A stretch of DNA of 64,000 nt from Streptomyces pseudovenezuelae. GTDB lineage: Bacteria > Actinomycetota > Actinomycetes > Streptomycetales > Streptomycetaceae. The stretch's first letter is position 1, and the number at the start of each line of letters is the position of its first letter. The notes below the pieces were generated by a model. It saw only the letters and a list, made by a program, of their open reading frames with translations, did no database searches and was not told the origin of the DNA. The stretch is from NCBI RefSeq assembly GCF_001513955.1, contig NZ_KQ948154.1, positions 331,672 through 395,671 of the forward strand, read 5' to 3'. This document shows positions 1 through 8,447 of the stretch, in pieces. The translations under genes and the position numbers were made by a program.

Positions 1-1118
1 CGGACGACCGGGTGGCGGAGATCAAGGCCGCGGGGGTCCTGAACCTGCTCGGCGAGCGGGAGATCCCCTTCTCCTTCGACGACGACCTGGTGCTGCACCG
101 CCGCAAGGCGCTTCCGTACCACGCGAACGGCATGACGGTATGGGCGTACGACGCCTCGGGCGCCGAGCTCATGTCGAAGACGTACTACTCGGTGGGCGGC
201 GGTTTCGTCGTCGACGAGGACGCGGTGGGCGCGGACCGGATCAAGCTGGACGACACGGTGCTGAAGTACCCCTTCCGCACCGGCGACGAGCTGCTGCGCC
301 TGGCGAAGGAGACAGGGCTGTCGATCTCCTCGCTGATGCTGGAGAACGAGCGGGCCTGGCGCACCGAGGACGAGATCCGGGCCGGGCTGCTGGAGATCTG
401 GGAGGTCATGCGGGCCTGCGTGCAGCGTGGCATGACGCGCGAGGGCATCCTGCCGGGCGGCCTGCGCGTGCGTCGGCGCGCGGCCGTGACCGCCCGTCAA
501 CTGCGCGCCGAGGGCGATCCGTTGGCGCACTCCATGGAGTGGATCACGCTCTACGCGATGGCGGTGAACGAGGAGAACGCGGCGGGCGGCCGGGTGGTGA
601 CCGCCCCGACCAACGGGGCCGCGGGCATCATCCCCGCGGTGCTCCACTACTACATGAACTTCGTGCCCGGCGCCGATGACGAGGGCGTCGTCCGGTTCAT
701 GCTGGCCGCCGGCGCCATCGGCATGCTCTTCAAGGAGAACGCCTCCATCTCCGGCGCCGAGGTCGGCTGCCAGGGCGAGGTCGGCTCGGCCTGCTCGATG
801 GCCGCGGGCGCCCTCGCCGAGGTCCTCGGCGGCTCCCCCGAGCAGGTGGAGAACGCCGCCGAGATCGGCATGGAGCACAACCTGGGCCTGACCTGCGACC
901 CGGTCGGCGGACTGGTCCAGATCCCCTGCATCGAGCGCAACGGCATGGCCGCGGTCAAGGCGGTCACGGCGGCGAAGATGGCGCTGCGCGGGGACGGCTC
1001 GCACAAGGTGTCCCTGGACAAGGTCATCAAGACGATGAAGGACACCGGGGCGGACATGAGCGTGAAGTACAAGGAGACGGCCCGGGGCGGGCTGGCGGTG
1101 AACATCATCGAGTGCTGA
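1..1118 (+). CDS. sdaA: L-serine ammonia-lyase, C-terminal ~370 residues (5' truncated by window edge)
   Basis: Deaminates L-serine to pyruvate and ammonia in the cytosol using a [4Fe-4S] cluster. The open frame runs in from the left edge, so the native start is upstream; full-length single-chain enzymes have about 450 residues. Visible family marks are the substrate-loop motif TAPTNGAAG, the SGAEVGCQGEVGSACS stretch and LTCDPVGGLVQIPC, which supply the cysteines expected to ligate the cluster. It is convergent with the ketosynthase gene, with only 76 bp between the two stops. Identification is firm. It looks like a housekeeping flank to the accessory region that follows. Confidence 0.95.
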   Translation, partial: DDRVAEIKAAGVLNLLGEREIPFSFDDDLVLHRRKALPYHANGMTVWAYDASGAELMSKTYYSVGGGFVVDEDAVGADRIKLDDTVLKYPFRTGDELLRLAKETGLSISSLMLENERAWRTEDEIRAGLLEIWEVMRACVQRGMTREGILPGGLRVRRRAAVTARQLRAEGDPLAHSMEWITLYAMAVNEENAAGGRVVTAPTNGAAGIIPAVLHYYMNFVPGADDEGVVRFMLAAGAIGMLFKENASISGAEVGCQGEVGSACSMAAGALAEVLGGSPEQVENAAEIGMEHNLGLTCDPVGGLVQIPCIERNGMAAVKAVTAAKMALRGDGSHKVSLDKVIKTMKDTGADMSVKYKETARGGLAVNIIEC

Positions 1119-1194
1119 GACAGCACTCGCGTTCGCGTCAAAAGAGTGCCGCGTCGACCGCCGAGAACACGGCCGGCGGCCGACGCGGACACGG

Positions 1195-2544
1195 TCAGCG
1201 CCGGCGCAGCGCCAGGACCGCGTTGTGGCCACCGAAACCGAACGAGTTGCTCAGCGCGAGGTCGCCGTGCCCGGGCAAGGGCCGGGCGATGTTCCTGACC
1301 AGGTCGAGCGGGACGGCGTCGTCCAGGTCGTCGCAGCCGATGGTCGGCGGGATGACACCGTGATGGAGGGTGAGGGCCGTGGCCACGGCCTCCACACCCC
1401 CCGCCGCTCCCTGGAGGTGCCCCAGACTCCCCTTGAGCGCCGTGACCGGAACAGGGACGGCGCCGTCCGTTGCGCCGAAGACGGTGCTCAGCGCGGCCGC
1501 CTCCGCCAGGTCACCGTCCACGGTCGCGGTGGCGTGTGCGTTGATGTGCACCACGTCGGCGAGGTTCGCGCCCGCGTCGGCGACGGCACGCCGCAGGGCG
1601 CTCGCGACACCGTTGCCGGTCGGATCCGGGGCAGCCAGGTGATGGGCGTCGGCCGACAGCCCCCACCCCGCGGCCTCGCAGTAGATCCGGGCGCCACGGG
1701 CCAGCGCGTGCTCTTCCGACTCCAGCAGCAGGACGCCCGCGCCCTCACCGTTCACGAAGCCCGACCGGTCCTTGGCGAACGGGCGGGAGGCGGCCTCCGG
1801 GGTGTCGTTGCGTGCCGACAGGGCACGCATCGCGCTGAACGCGGCCATGACCTCGGGCGTCACGGCGGCCTCCGCTCCGCCGGCGAGCACGAGGTCGAGA
1901 TGGCCGTACCGAATGCGGTCGACGGCCTGTCCGATGGCCTCGGTGCCGGACGCACAGGCACTGACGACCGTGCGGGCCTCTCCGGTGACGTGCAGGTCGA
2001 GTGAGACCTGGGAAGCCGCCTGGGAGGGGACCGTCATGGGGGCGGTGAGCGGCGCGACCCCCCGCACGCCCCGGTCCCGCAGCCGCCGGTCGCCGGCGAC
2101 GAGGACGGAGGCACCGCCGATGATGGTGCCCAGACTGATGCCGACCCGCTCCGGGTCCAGGCAGCTGTCCCGGGTACCGCCCGCGGCGAACCCGGCGTCC
2201 TGCCAGGCTTCGCGAGCCGCGAGCACCGCGAACTGGGCGGCCCGGTTCATGCGCCGGGCCTGTGTTTTGGGCAGCACCTCGGTGGGGTCGACGGGAACCG
2301 TCCCCGCGATGCGGACCGGATGCTCGGCGAACTCCGGGGCGTCCAACGACCTGATGCCGCTGCGGCCGACGAGTAAGCCCGTCCAGAGAGCGTCGCCACC
2401 CAGCCCCAGCGGGGTCACCGCGCCGAGTCCGGTGACCACTACGCGCCGGGCGGTGGAACGGAGTTGACCCCGTCCGCCCACGGCCGCCCTGCTGCGCCCC
2501 CGGCTCTGCGTCATCTCCGTGCATGTGCTGTCTTTGCATCCCAT
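1195..2544 (-). CDS. beta-ketoacyl-ACP synthase, FabF (KAS II)-like, with a TTA codon
   Basis: Condensing enzyme that would extend an acyl chain on ACP with malonyl-ACP. The Cys-His-His triad is present: Cys in VVSACASGTEA (about residue 197), His in NAHATAT and His in SLGHLQGAAG. The C-terminal GFGG motif is also there. The start is set at 2544 because an AAGGGA sequence lies about 11 nt upstream; the frame stays open to 2610, and an ATG at 2514 has a GGAG directly abutting it. Leu at plus-strand bases 2374-2376 is encoded by TTA, so translation probably depends on bldA tRNA. It is divergent from the XRE regulator and probably part of the AvrD cluster rather than primary fatty acid synthesis. 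It lacks the KS-beta partner of aromatic type II PKS systems. Confidence 0.88.
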   Translation of the reverse strand: MGCKDSTCTEMTQSRGRSRAAVGGRGQLRSTARRVVVTGLGAVTPLGLGGDALWTGLLVGRSGIRSLDAPEFAEHPVRIAGTVPVDPTEVLPKTQARRMNRAAQFAVLAAREAWQDAGFAAGGTRDSCLDPERVGISLGTIIGGASVLVAGDRRLRDRGVRGVAPLTAPMTVPSQAASQVSLDLHVTGEARTVVSACASGTEAIGQAVDRIRYGHLDLVLAGGAEAAVTPEVMAAFSAMRALSARNDTPEAASRPFAKDRSGFVNGEGAGVLLLESEEHALARGARIYCEAAGWGLSADAHHLAAPDPTGNGVASALRRAVADAGANLADVVHINAHATATVDGDLAEAAALSTVFGATDGAVPVPVTALKGSLGHLQGAAGGVEAVATALTLHHGVIPPTIGCDDLDDAVPLDLVRNIARPLPGHGDLALSNSFGFGGHNAVLALRRR

Positions 2545-2679
2545 GGCAAACGCTTTCCCTTCTGCATGGTTGGATGCCAGGTCGACGGGTGAAACTTCTG
2601 GCGTGCTCACCGCTTTGGAGCCGACGACGCCTCCGACTAGGGTTGAACTTCGAGATAAACGGCACGAACGGGGGCAGTC

Positions 2680-3480
2680 ATGGCCGATTCCAATGAACCG
2701 GACATAGCTGATTTTGCAGATTTCCAGCTTGAATTCGCAGACCTACCCGCTCTTTTGCGGGCATGGCGCGCCGAGGCGGGCGCCAAACTCGGGCGCGCAA
2801 AGCCGTTGCCGCAAAAGGAAGTCGCGCATCGCATGGGCGTCAGCGAACGCTGGTACCGCGCGCTGGAGAGCGGGGCTCAGGTCCCGCTCACCCTGGATAC
2901 CCTCATGGGTCTCGCCGACGCCCTGGACCTCGGACCGGATGAACGTACGGCTCTGTACTGGTACCGGTTGGCCGATGTGACGGACGAGGACCAATCGAAG
3001 GGAGAGGATGGCAGGGTCGCCCGGCTCAAAGACTTCGTGGACGCGCAGACGGCCTTTCCTGTCTATCTCATCGACCACGCGTGGAATATTCTGGCCTACA
3101 ACACGCTCATGGCGAACTGGTTTCCCTGGGTCCGCGAGCCGCGGGCCAATCTCATGCGCTGGGTGCTGGAAACCCCCGACTCACGCGAACAGATCATTGA
3201 CTGGAGGCAGCAGGCCTCCCTGTATCTGGCCCAGTTGCGGTTCACTCTCGTCCGGCGCCCGGACGATCCGACGCTCAAGGGTTTACTGACCAGCGCACTG
3301 CTCGATCCCGCCTGCCGGGAATTGTGGGACGCCGGGCCACGCATCATCGCATTCCGGCAGGGCGGTAAATTCCGCCTGACACTCCCGCATGTTTCGCAGA
3401 CCGAGCTGGTGGTCACCTCTCAGGTCCTCCTCCCCGCTTACTACCCGGGCGCCCGCTTCGTCGCACTGATTCCGGTATAG
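2680..3480 (+). CDS. XRE-family regulator with MmyB-like ligand-binding domain
   Basis: Transcription factor of 266 residues. The N-terminal HTH spans about 25-95 (KEVAHRMGVSERWYRALESG). The C-terminal PAS-like MmyB/MltR ligand-binding domain (about 120-266) shows the typical 'YLIDHAWNILAYNTLMANWFPW' pattern. From established knowledge, MmyB-like domains occur mostly near actinomycete biosynthetic genes and one structural homologue bound a fatty acid, which would suit control of an acyl pathway. The gene is divergent from the KS gene, so the 2545-2679 interval is the likely shared promoter. Leu at 3283-3285 is TTA (bldA-dependent). The 5' third has more A/T at third positions than its neighbours, a sign of acquisition. 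Confidence 0.9.
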   Translation: MADSNEPDIADFADFQLEFADLPALLRAWRAEAGAKLGRAKPLPQKEVAHRMGVSERWYRALESGAQVPLTLDTLMGLADALDLGPDERTALYWYRLADVTDEDQSKGEDGRVARLKDFVDAQTAFPVYLIDHAWNILAYNTLMANWFPWVREPRANLMRWVLETPDSREQIIDWRQQASLYLAQLRFTLVRRPDDPTLKGLLTSALLDPACRELWDAGPRIIAFRQGGKFRLTLPHVSQTELVVTSQVLLPAYYPGARFVALIPV

Positions 3481-3561
3481 CTCGGCGCCGCCCAACTGCA
3501 CTCTACACACGAAAGCGTTGGTTCGAACCGGCAAATTTTTACCGCTTGACAGCTCTTCGAC

Positions 3562-3614
3562 GGCCCCTGCAATCTCAGTCAGCGAGTCAGGGCGAGCGGT
3601 CGGCCGCAGGGGCC
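3562..3614 (+). other. inverted repeat between XRE gene and LuxR leader; possible promoter beside it
   Basis: GGCCCCTGC (3562-3570) pairs perfectly with GCAGGGGCC (3606-3614) across a long 35-nt loop, downstream of the XRE stop. A TTGACA (3545-3550) with a 17-nt spacer to TGCAAT (3568-3573) could be a promoter for the LuxR gene. The loop is long for a terminator, so this may be an operator or attenuator. Weak evidence. Confidence 0.25.
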
Positions 3615-3652
3615 TTCATCGGCAACCCCTGACAGACGGGGGAGATTTACCT

Positions 3653-3712
3653 GTGTTACGTGCGAGAGGCGCCCGCGCTAAATCCGCATTTCTTTTCGGT
3701 ACGGAGAGTTGA
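3653..3712 (+). CDS. candidate 19-residue leader peptide with TTA codon upstream of LuxR gene
   Basis: GTG at 3653 has a strong GGGGGAG Shine-Dalgarno sequence (3638-3644) at 8 nt. The frame encodes VLRARGARAKSAFLFGTES and stops at 3710-3712, one base before the proposed TTG start of the LuxR regulator. Its second codon (3656-3658) is TTA. A short ORF with a good ribosome site, a bldA codon and immediate coupling to a regulator suggests a translational leader. The alternative is that this SD serves the GTG at 3660 in the LuxR frame, but that spacing (15 nt) is too long. No homology is claimed. Confidence 0.35.
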   Translation: MLRARGARAKSAFLFGTES

Positions 3713-3713
3713 C

Positions 3714-4397
3714 TTGGTAAGTCGATTGATGCCGGGACCGGACACCGCTCGGCCGGCCACGCAACCGCTGCCCGACTCCGAAGCTCTCGTAGGGCTGCTG
3801 GACACACTGCGCCACCATTCGGTGCGGGAGTTGCGGCTCGCGCTCCCCAGACGACCGTACGAGCGGCGGGTGCGCGAGCAGGCGGCTCTGTTGAGCGCGG
3901 AACTGGTGCGGCGTGGGGCGCAGGTGCGCGTCCTGCACCTGGAGGACGTCAGCCGTGATCCCGCCTACGCCGACGACACCCGGCGAATCGCCGCGTCGGG
4001 GGCCTGGATGCGGGCCGTGCCGCACCTGCCGGTGTGGATGGCCGTCGCCGACCGGGACTTCGCCATCGTCCCCTCGGACCCAGGCCTTGAGGACGCCTGC
4101 GCGACGCTGGTGCGCGGGCGGACCGTGGTGGGCGCCTACCAGGAGCTCTTCGACCAGGTGTGGGCGCGTTCCGCCGGGCCGGCCGGCCCGGCGGGTCCCG
4201 GGAGCGACGGACTCGACGAGCGGGAGCGGGAGGCCCTGGTGCTCCTCGCCGAAGGACTGACCGACGAAGGCATCTCGCGGCGCACCGGCCTGTCGGTCCG
4301 CACGATCCGCCGGACCGTCGCAGGCGTGATGACCAGGATGGGAGCGCGGAGCCGCTTCCAGGCGGGTGTGGAAGCGGCTCGTCGGCAGTGGATCTGA
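3714..4397 (+). CDS. LuxR-type DNA-binding regulator with an N-terminal TrmB/PLD-like domain
   Basis: About 227 residues. The C-terminus (about 165-225) is a LuxR HTH (LDEREREALVLLAEGLTDEGISRRTGLSVRTIRR written in segments: LDEREREALVLL, then SVRTIRRTVAGVM). The N-terminus resembles the phospholipase-D-like sensor region found in many actinomycete regulators of this class (LPVWMAVADRDFAIVPSD). TTG at 3714 was chosen because GGAGAG (3703-3708) precedes it by 5 nt; ATG at 3729 is an alternative, and the frame is open from 3660. It is probably pathway-specific, given its place between the XRE gene and the biosynthetic operon. No receiver domain is visible. Confidence 0.8.
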   Translation: MVSRLMPGPDTARPATQPLPDSEALVGLLDTLRHHSVRELRLALPRRPYERRVREQAALLSAELVRRGAQVRVLHLEDVSRDPAYADDTRRIAASGAWMRAVPHLPVWMAVADRDFAIVPSDPGLEDACATLVRGRTVVGAYQELFDQVWARSAGPAGPAGPGSDGLDEREREALVLLAEGLTDEGISRRTGLSVRTIRRTVAGVMTRMGARSRFQAGVEAARRQWI

Positions 4398-4433
4398 GAC
4401 CGGGTTGCGAGCGGGCCCTGGCGGGCCCGCCGG

Positions 4434-5411
4434 CTACAGCCCCGTCCGGGCCAGGTCTCCTTCTGCGTACCGCTCACCGCTCGGCGGTGTGAGCGCGTCG
4501 AGGCGGGCGAGTTGGTCGACGGTGAGGACGACCGCGTCGGCGGCGGCATTCTCTTCGACGCGGGTCACGCGCTTGGTACCGGGGATGGGGACGACGTCGT
4601 GGCCCTGGGCGAGCAGCCAGGCGAGAGCGACCTGGGCGGGCGTGGCGCCGGCGTCGGCCGCGACGGCCGCCACCTCGTTGACGATCCTCAGATTCCGTTC
4701 GAAGTTGGCTTCGGCGAACCGGGGTGTGGTCAGCCGGAAGTCGTCCGCGGCGAGTTCCCGCGGTGAACGGATCGCCCCGGTGAGGAATCCCCGGCCGAGC
4801 GGCGAGTAGGCGACGAGACCGATGCCGAGTTCACGGAAGAGGGGCAGGAGCGACTCGGCCGGCTGTCGCGACCACAGCGAGTACTCCGTCTGCACCGCGG
4901 TCACGGGATGGACGGCGTGGGCCCGCCGGACGGTGTCCACGCCGGCCTCGGAGAGGCCGATGTGCCGGATCTTGCCCTCCCGCACGAGCTCGGCCAGCGC
5001 ACCGACGGTGTCCTCGATCGGCGTGTCCGGGTCGACGCGGTGCTGGTAGCAGAGGTCGATGTGGTCCGTGCCCAACCGCCGGAGCGAACCCTCGACCGCC
5101 GTGCGCACGTTGGCCGGTGAGCTGTCGAGCATGTTGGGCCCCGCGCCGGCGTGCGAGACGAGACCGAACTTCGTGGCGATCACCACGTCGTCGCGGCGCC
5201 CGGCGACGGCACGGCCGACGAGTTCCTCGTTGACGAACGGGCCGTAGATCTCGGCGGTGTCGAGGAAATTCACGCCGAGGTCCAGCGCTCGCCGAACGGT
5301 GCGGACGGCCTCCTCCTCGTCACTGCCCGCCCCCGTGTAGTAGTCGGACATCGTCATGGCGCCCAGGCCGATGCGTGACACATCGAGCCCGCCGAGCGAA
5401 ACACGCTGCAC
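4434..5411 (-). CDS. aldo/keto reductase
   Basis: NADPH-dependent carbonyl reductase of about 325 residues with a TIM-barrel fold. Catalytic tetrad motifs are visible: DTAEIYG (Asp, Tyr), ATKFG (Lys) and CYQHRVD (His). The C-terminal cofactor region is VVPIPGTKRV. GTG at 5411 is preferred because GAGGGAG sits 9 nt upstream; the longer version would need a TTG at 5465 without a clear SD. It stands alone on the minus strand, divergent from the thioesterase/AvrD operon, and may reduce a keto group of the product. Substrate unknown. Confidence 0.88.
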   Translation of the reverse strand: MQRVSLGGLDVSRIGLGAMTMSDYYTGAGSDEEEAVRTVRRALDLGVNFLDTAEIYGPFVNEELVGRAVAGRRDDVVIATKFGLVSHAGAGPNMLDSSPANVRTAVEGSLRRLGTDHIDLCYQHRVDPDTPIEDTVGALAELVREGKIRHIGLSEAGVDTVRRAHAVHPVTAVQTEYSLWSRQPAESLLPLFRELGIGLVAYSPLGRGFLTGAIRSPRELAADDFRLTTPRFAEANFERNLRIVNEVAAVAADAGATPAQVALAWLLAQGHDVVPIPGTKRVTRVEENAAADAVVLTVDQLARLDALTPPSGERYAEGDLARTGL

Positions 5412-5605
5412 TACGACCCGCTCCCTCGTTGTTACGTCTCCAGCAAGTATCCGGTCCGGCCTCAACTCTACGAGAACTCACGCTGGTCGGGTGAATTGAA
5501 GCTCGCCATGGCAGCAAGAGGACATGCACCTGTCGACCGCCGCCGCACCGTGCTTGACTCGAATTGGCCCGCCGGTGTGGGCCACGAAAAAGACGGAGAC
5601 CGTAA

Positions 5606-6103
5606 ATGCCGAACATGATGCTCGGACCGATGAATGTCGACGGCGCCTGCGAAAACGAACAACTCACCCGCCGCATGGGAATGGAAATCACCATCTGCGA
5701 ACCGGGACTTGTGGTGGGCACGATGCCCGTCGCCGGAAATCGTCAGCCCTTGGGAATTCTGCACGGCGGCGCGAACGCCGCGTTCGCCGAGACGCTGGGT
5801 TCGGTCGCCGCTTTCCTCCACGCGGGCCCCGGCGGGAACGCGGTGGGCGTCGACCTGTCCTGTACGCACCACCGCTGGGTGTCCTCCGGGACTCTCACCG
5901 GCGTCTGCAGGCCGCTCGACGAGCGAACGGCGACGGCCTCCTACGAGATCGTCGTCACCGACGGCTCCGGGAACCGCGTCTGCACCGCACGGCTCACCTG
6001 CGCCGTGCGCCGCGCCGGCGGCCGTCGCAGGCCGGGTCCACGCAGGCCATCCGCGCCGATGACGACGGCAACGGAACGATCCATACGAACGGAGCACCGA
6101 TGA
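5606..6103 (+). CDS. hotdog-fold acyl thioesterase, PaaI-like
   Basis: 165 residues. The HotDog motif LHGGANAAFAETLGS holds the expected active-site acidic residue on the central helix. It would hydrolyse or edit acyl-CoA/ACP thioesters. The start is supported by GGAG 7 nt upstream. The last ~30 residues are a basic, Pro/Arg-rich extension beyond the usual fold, ending in a 4-bp overlap with the AvrD gene. It is the first gene of the long plus-strand biosynthetic operon, so it may release or proof-read the beta-ketoacyl intermediate. It is distinct from the catabolic paaI at 22.7 kb. Confidence 0.85.
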   Translation: MPNMMLGPMNVDGACENEQLTRRMGMEITICEPGLVVGTMPVAGNRQPLGILHGGANAAFAETLGSVAAFLHAGPGGNAVGVDLSCTHHRWVSSGTLTGVCRPLDERTATASYEIVVTDGSGNRVCTARLTCAVRRAGGRRRPGPRRPSAPMTTATERSIRTEHR

Positions 6104-7110
6104 CCCCGATCTCAGCACGGACCGTGCTGTCGTCCGTGGACGACCAGCTGGGGCCGGCCGAGCAGCGCTTCTTCGGCCGCGGCTTCCGCCGGGTCGCCTA
6201 CGACATCGGCGAGGTGCACCTCGCCCGCAGCGAGGACGGCGCCGTACGGGCACGCTCCGTGGTCGGCGTCCGCTACCCGGCCGACTGGTCGAAGAAGGCG
6301 GCCGGCACGGATCTGCGCCCGCACTTCAGCACCGTCGACGGGATCGTCGTGGCCGCCCAGCTGGCCGAGGCGTGCCTGAGCGGCCCGGGCGCGGACCTGC
6401 GCGACGCGTGGTTGCGCAAGGTGCGGTTGACGGCCGGGTCCAGCCCGCAGGAGGAGCTCACCGGTCTGTCGGCCGAGGCGATGCTGCGCCGCACCGACCC
6501 GGTGGCCGGGCACCCGGCGCGCGTGGTCTCCGTCGTCGACTGCGCGGTCGGCACCATGCGGGTGCGGTGCGAGGTGGAACACTCCCCCGCGCGGCCCACG
6601 AAGGAGGAACGCACATGGTCCGGACTGGACGCGCTCCTCGGTCCCGCGGCGGACCGCTACTTCGGCGTCGGCTTCACCGCGCGCCGCCAGTACGTCCGTG
6701 ATGTGGAGGTTGACCACCGGGAGTTGTGCGCCGACGCCACGCTCACCCTCGACCACGAGGACGGGGCGGCGGTGCCCAGTGCGGGCATCGAGGGCGCGTA
6801 CCAGCCGTCGGTATCGGTGATCGACGCGTTCGTGACGGCCCTGCAGCTCGCCCAGATCATGCTCTACGACCTCGACGACATGCGCCGCCAGGACAGCAAC
6901 ACCCTGTGGATGCGGCAGACCACACTGACCGCCTCCCGCCCGGACCGCCCGGCCGAGGGCGTGCCGGTGCGCACCCGGCTGGCCGATCCCGGACTGCTGC
7001 GGATGAGAGACGGCACCTGGCGCACGCTCGACGTCGTGGCCGAACTCGCCGGTATCCAGGTGCGGTCCGCGGTGGCCCATCAGCTTCCGGAAGGACACCC
7101 GACGTCGTGA
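6100..7110 (+). CDS. AvrD-family protein (putative syringolide-type acyl/sugar condensing enzyme)
   Basis: 336 residues, close to the roughly 310-340 of the AvrD family. Two related halves can be seen: 'LGPAEQRFFGRGF' near the N-terminus and 'LLGPAADRYFGVGF' near residue 180, consistent with a duplicated (double-hotdog-like) architecture. The segment 'RYPADWSKK' followed by 'PHFSTVDGIVVAAQLAE' matches what I remember of AvrD proteins. AvrD of Pseudomonas syringae is needed to make syringolides, C-glycosyl lipids built from a beta-keto acid and xylulose. It sits between a thioesterase and a KAS III, as expected for a beta-ketoacyl consumer. AfsA/ScbA was considered, but its motifs are not evident. 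The family call is by pattern recognition, without alignment. Confidence 0.72.
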   Translation: MTPISARTVLSSVDDQLGPAEQRFFGRGFRRVAYDIGEVHLARSEDGAVRARSVVGVRYPADWSKKAAGTDLRPHFSTVDGIVVAAQLAEACLSGPGADLRDAWLRKVRLTAGSSPQEELTGLSAEAMLRRTDPVAGHPARVVSVVDCAVGTMRVRCEVEHSPARPTKEERTWSGLDALLGPAADRYFGVGFTARRQYVRDVEVDHRELCADATLTLDHEDGAAVPSAGIEGAYQPSVSVIDAFVTALQLAQIMLYDLDDMRRQDSNTLWMRQTTLTASRPDRPAEGVPVRTRLADPGLLRMRDGTWRTLDVVAELAGIQVRSAVAHQLPEGHPTS

Positions 7111-8108
7111 CCCCAACGGCAGTGATCGCCGGGGTGGGTGGCTACGTGCCCCCGCGCGTGGTGACGAACGACGAACTCGCCCAGCGCCTCGACACCTCCG
7201 ACACCTGGATCCGCAGCCGGACCGGCATCGCACAGCGCCATGTCGTCGAGCCCGGCACCACCACCAGTGACCTTGCCGCCGAGGCCGGTCGGCGGGCTCT
7301 GAAGAACGCCGGTGAGGACGGCGCCGACCTGGTGATCGTCGCCACCACCACCCCGGACCGCCCCTGCCCGGCCACCGCGCCGACCGTCGCCACCCGCATC
7401 GGGCTGACGGATGTACCGGCCTACGACGTGGCGGCGGTGTGCTCCGGTTTCGTGTACGCCCTTCAGGCCGGCGCGGCCGCCGTGACCTCGGGATTCGCCG
7501 AGCGGGTCCTGGTGATCGGCGCGGAGTCCTTCAGCACCCTGCTGGATCCCTCCGACCGCACCACCTCCGTCATCTTCGGCGACGGGGCGGGCGCGGTGCT
7601 GCTGCGGGCCGGCGAACACGACGAGCCCGGCGCGGTACAGGAGGTCCATCTGGGCAGCGACGGTGCGATGGCCGACCTGATCACGGTCCGCGGCGGCGGT
7701 GCCGAGGAGCGGTCCCGAGGCGGGGTGCCGCGCGAGGAGGACCGGTACTTCCGCATGGACGGCAAGTCCGTCTTCTTCGCCGCGGTGCGCCGCATGGCCG
7801 AGTCCTCGCGCACGGTGCTGACCCGTACCGGCTGGGACGTCGCCGATGTCGACCGGCTGGTCGGCCACCAGGCCAACACACGCATCCTGCACGCCGTCGC
7901 CGAGCAGCTCGGCCTGCCGCCGGAGCGCGCGGTGCTCAATATCGACCGCGTCGGCAACACCTCCGCCGCCTCCATCCCTCTCGCCCTCGCCGACGCCATG
8001 GCGGACGGACTGCTGAGAGCGGGCGACCGGGTGCTCCTGACTGCCTTCGGAGGCGGCGCCACCTGGGGCTCGGCCACCCTGACCTGGCCCGACCTGCCAG
8101 TCGGCTGA
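7107..8108 (+). CDS. 3-oxoacyl-ACP synthase III (FabH-like)
   Basis: Starter condensing enzyme of 333 residues joining an acyl-CoA with malonyl-ACP. The full KAS III triad is present: Cys in YDVAAVCSGF (about 112), His in GHQANTRI (about 253) and Asn in GNTSAAS (about 283). GTG at 7107 overlaps the AvrD stop (GTGA). It lies directly before the ACP gene and is very likely dedicated to making the beta-ketoacyl-ACP used in this cluster, because no other FAS genes are nearby. Confidence 0.93.
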   Translation: MTPTAVIAGVGGYVPPRVVTNDELAQRLDTSDTWIRSRTGIAQRHVVEPGTTTSDLAAEAGRRALKNAGEDGADLVIVATTTPDRPCPATAPTVATRIGLTDVPAYDVAAVCSGFVYALQAGAAAVTSGFAERVLVIGAESFSTLLDPSDRTTSVIFGDGAGAVLLRAGEHDEPGAVQEVHLGSDGAMADLITVRGGGAEERSRGGVPREEDRYFRMDGKSVFFAAVRRMAESSRTVLTRTGWDVADVDRLVGHQANTRILHAVAEQLGLPPERAVLNIDRVGNTSAASIPLALADAMADGLLRAGDRVLLTAFGGGATWGSATLTWPDLPVG

Positions 8109-8161
8109 GACCCACCAGACATCACCACCCCCCTTTTCCCCAAGACCATTTGAGGTGACCC

Positions 8162-8425
8162 ATGACCGGTTCCGTCACGACGATGATCATCGAGATACTC
8201 ACCGGCAAGTTCGAGATACCCGCGGAGGAGGTGTCCCGGGGCACCGTCTTCGACGACCTCGCGGTGGACTCCCTGGCCCTGCTGGAGATGTCGCTGATCC
8301 TGGAGAAGCGGCTCGGTGTCTCCATCGAGGAGGGTGTGCTGCACTCGCAGCAGACCATCGACGAGGCCGCCCAGGTCGTCGAGGGCCTCGGTGCCCCGGC
8401 GGCCACCGGGTCGGCTGCCGCCTGA
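8162..8425 (+). CDS. acyl carrier protein
   Basis: 87-residue carrier with the phosphopantetheine attachment Ser in 'DDLAVDSLALLEMSLILE' (about residue 40). The start ATG follows a GAGGTGACCC ribosome site. It would carry the growing chain for the two canonical ketosynthases of the cluster. The Ala-rich tail (about 78-87) is unremarkable. It is the only ACP in the window. Confidence 0.93.
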   Translation: MTGSVTTMIIEILTGKFEIPAEEVSRGTVFDDLAVDSLALLEMSLILEKRLGVSIEEGVLHSQQTIDEAAQVVEGLGAPAATGSAAA

Positions 8426-8447
8426 GCGGCCGGCAGCGGCTCCCTTC

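Noticed and set aside
1195..2544. KS-alpha of an aromatic type II PKS
   Set aside because: No KS-beta/chain-length factor partner or cyclase genes; FabF-like sequence.
6100..7110. AfsA/ScbA-type gamma-butyrolactone synthase
   Set aside because: Length and duplicated layout are similar, but the motifs look like AvrD, and no ArpA-like receptor gene is nearby.
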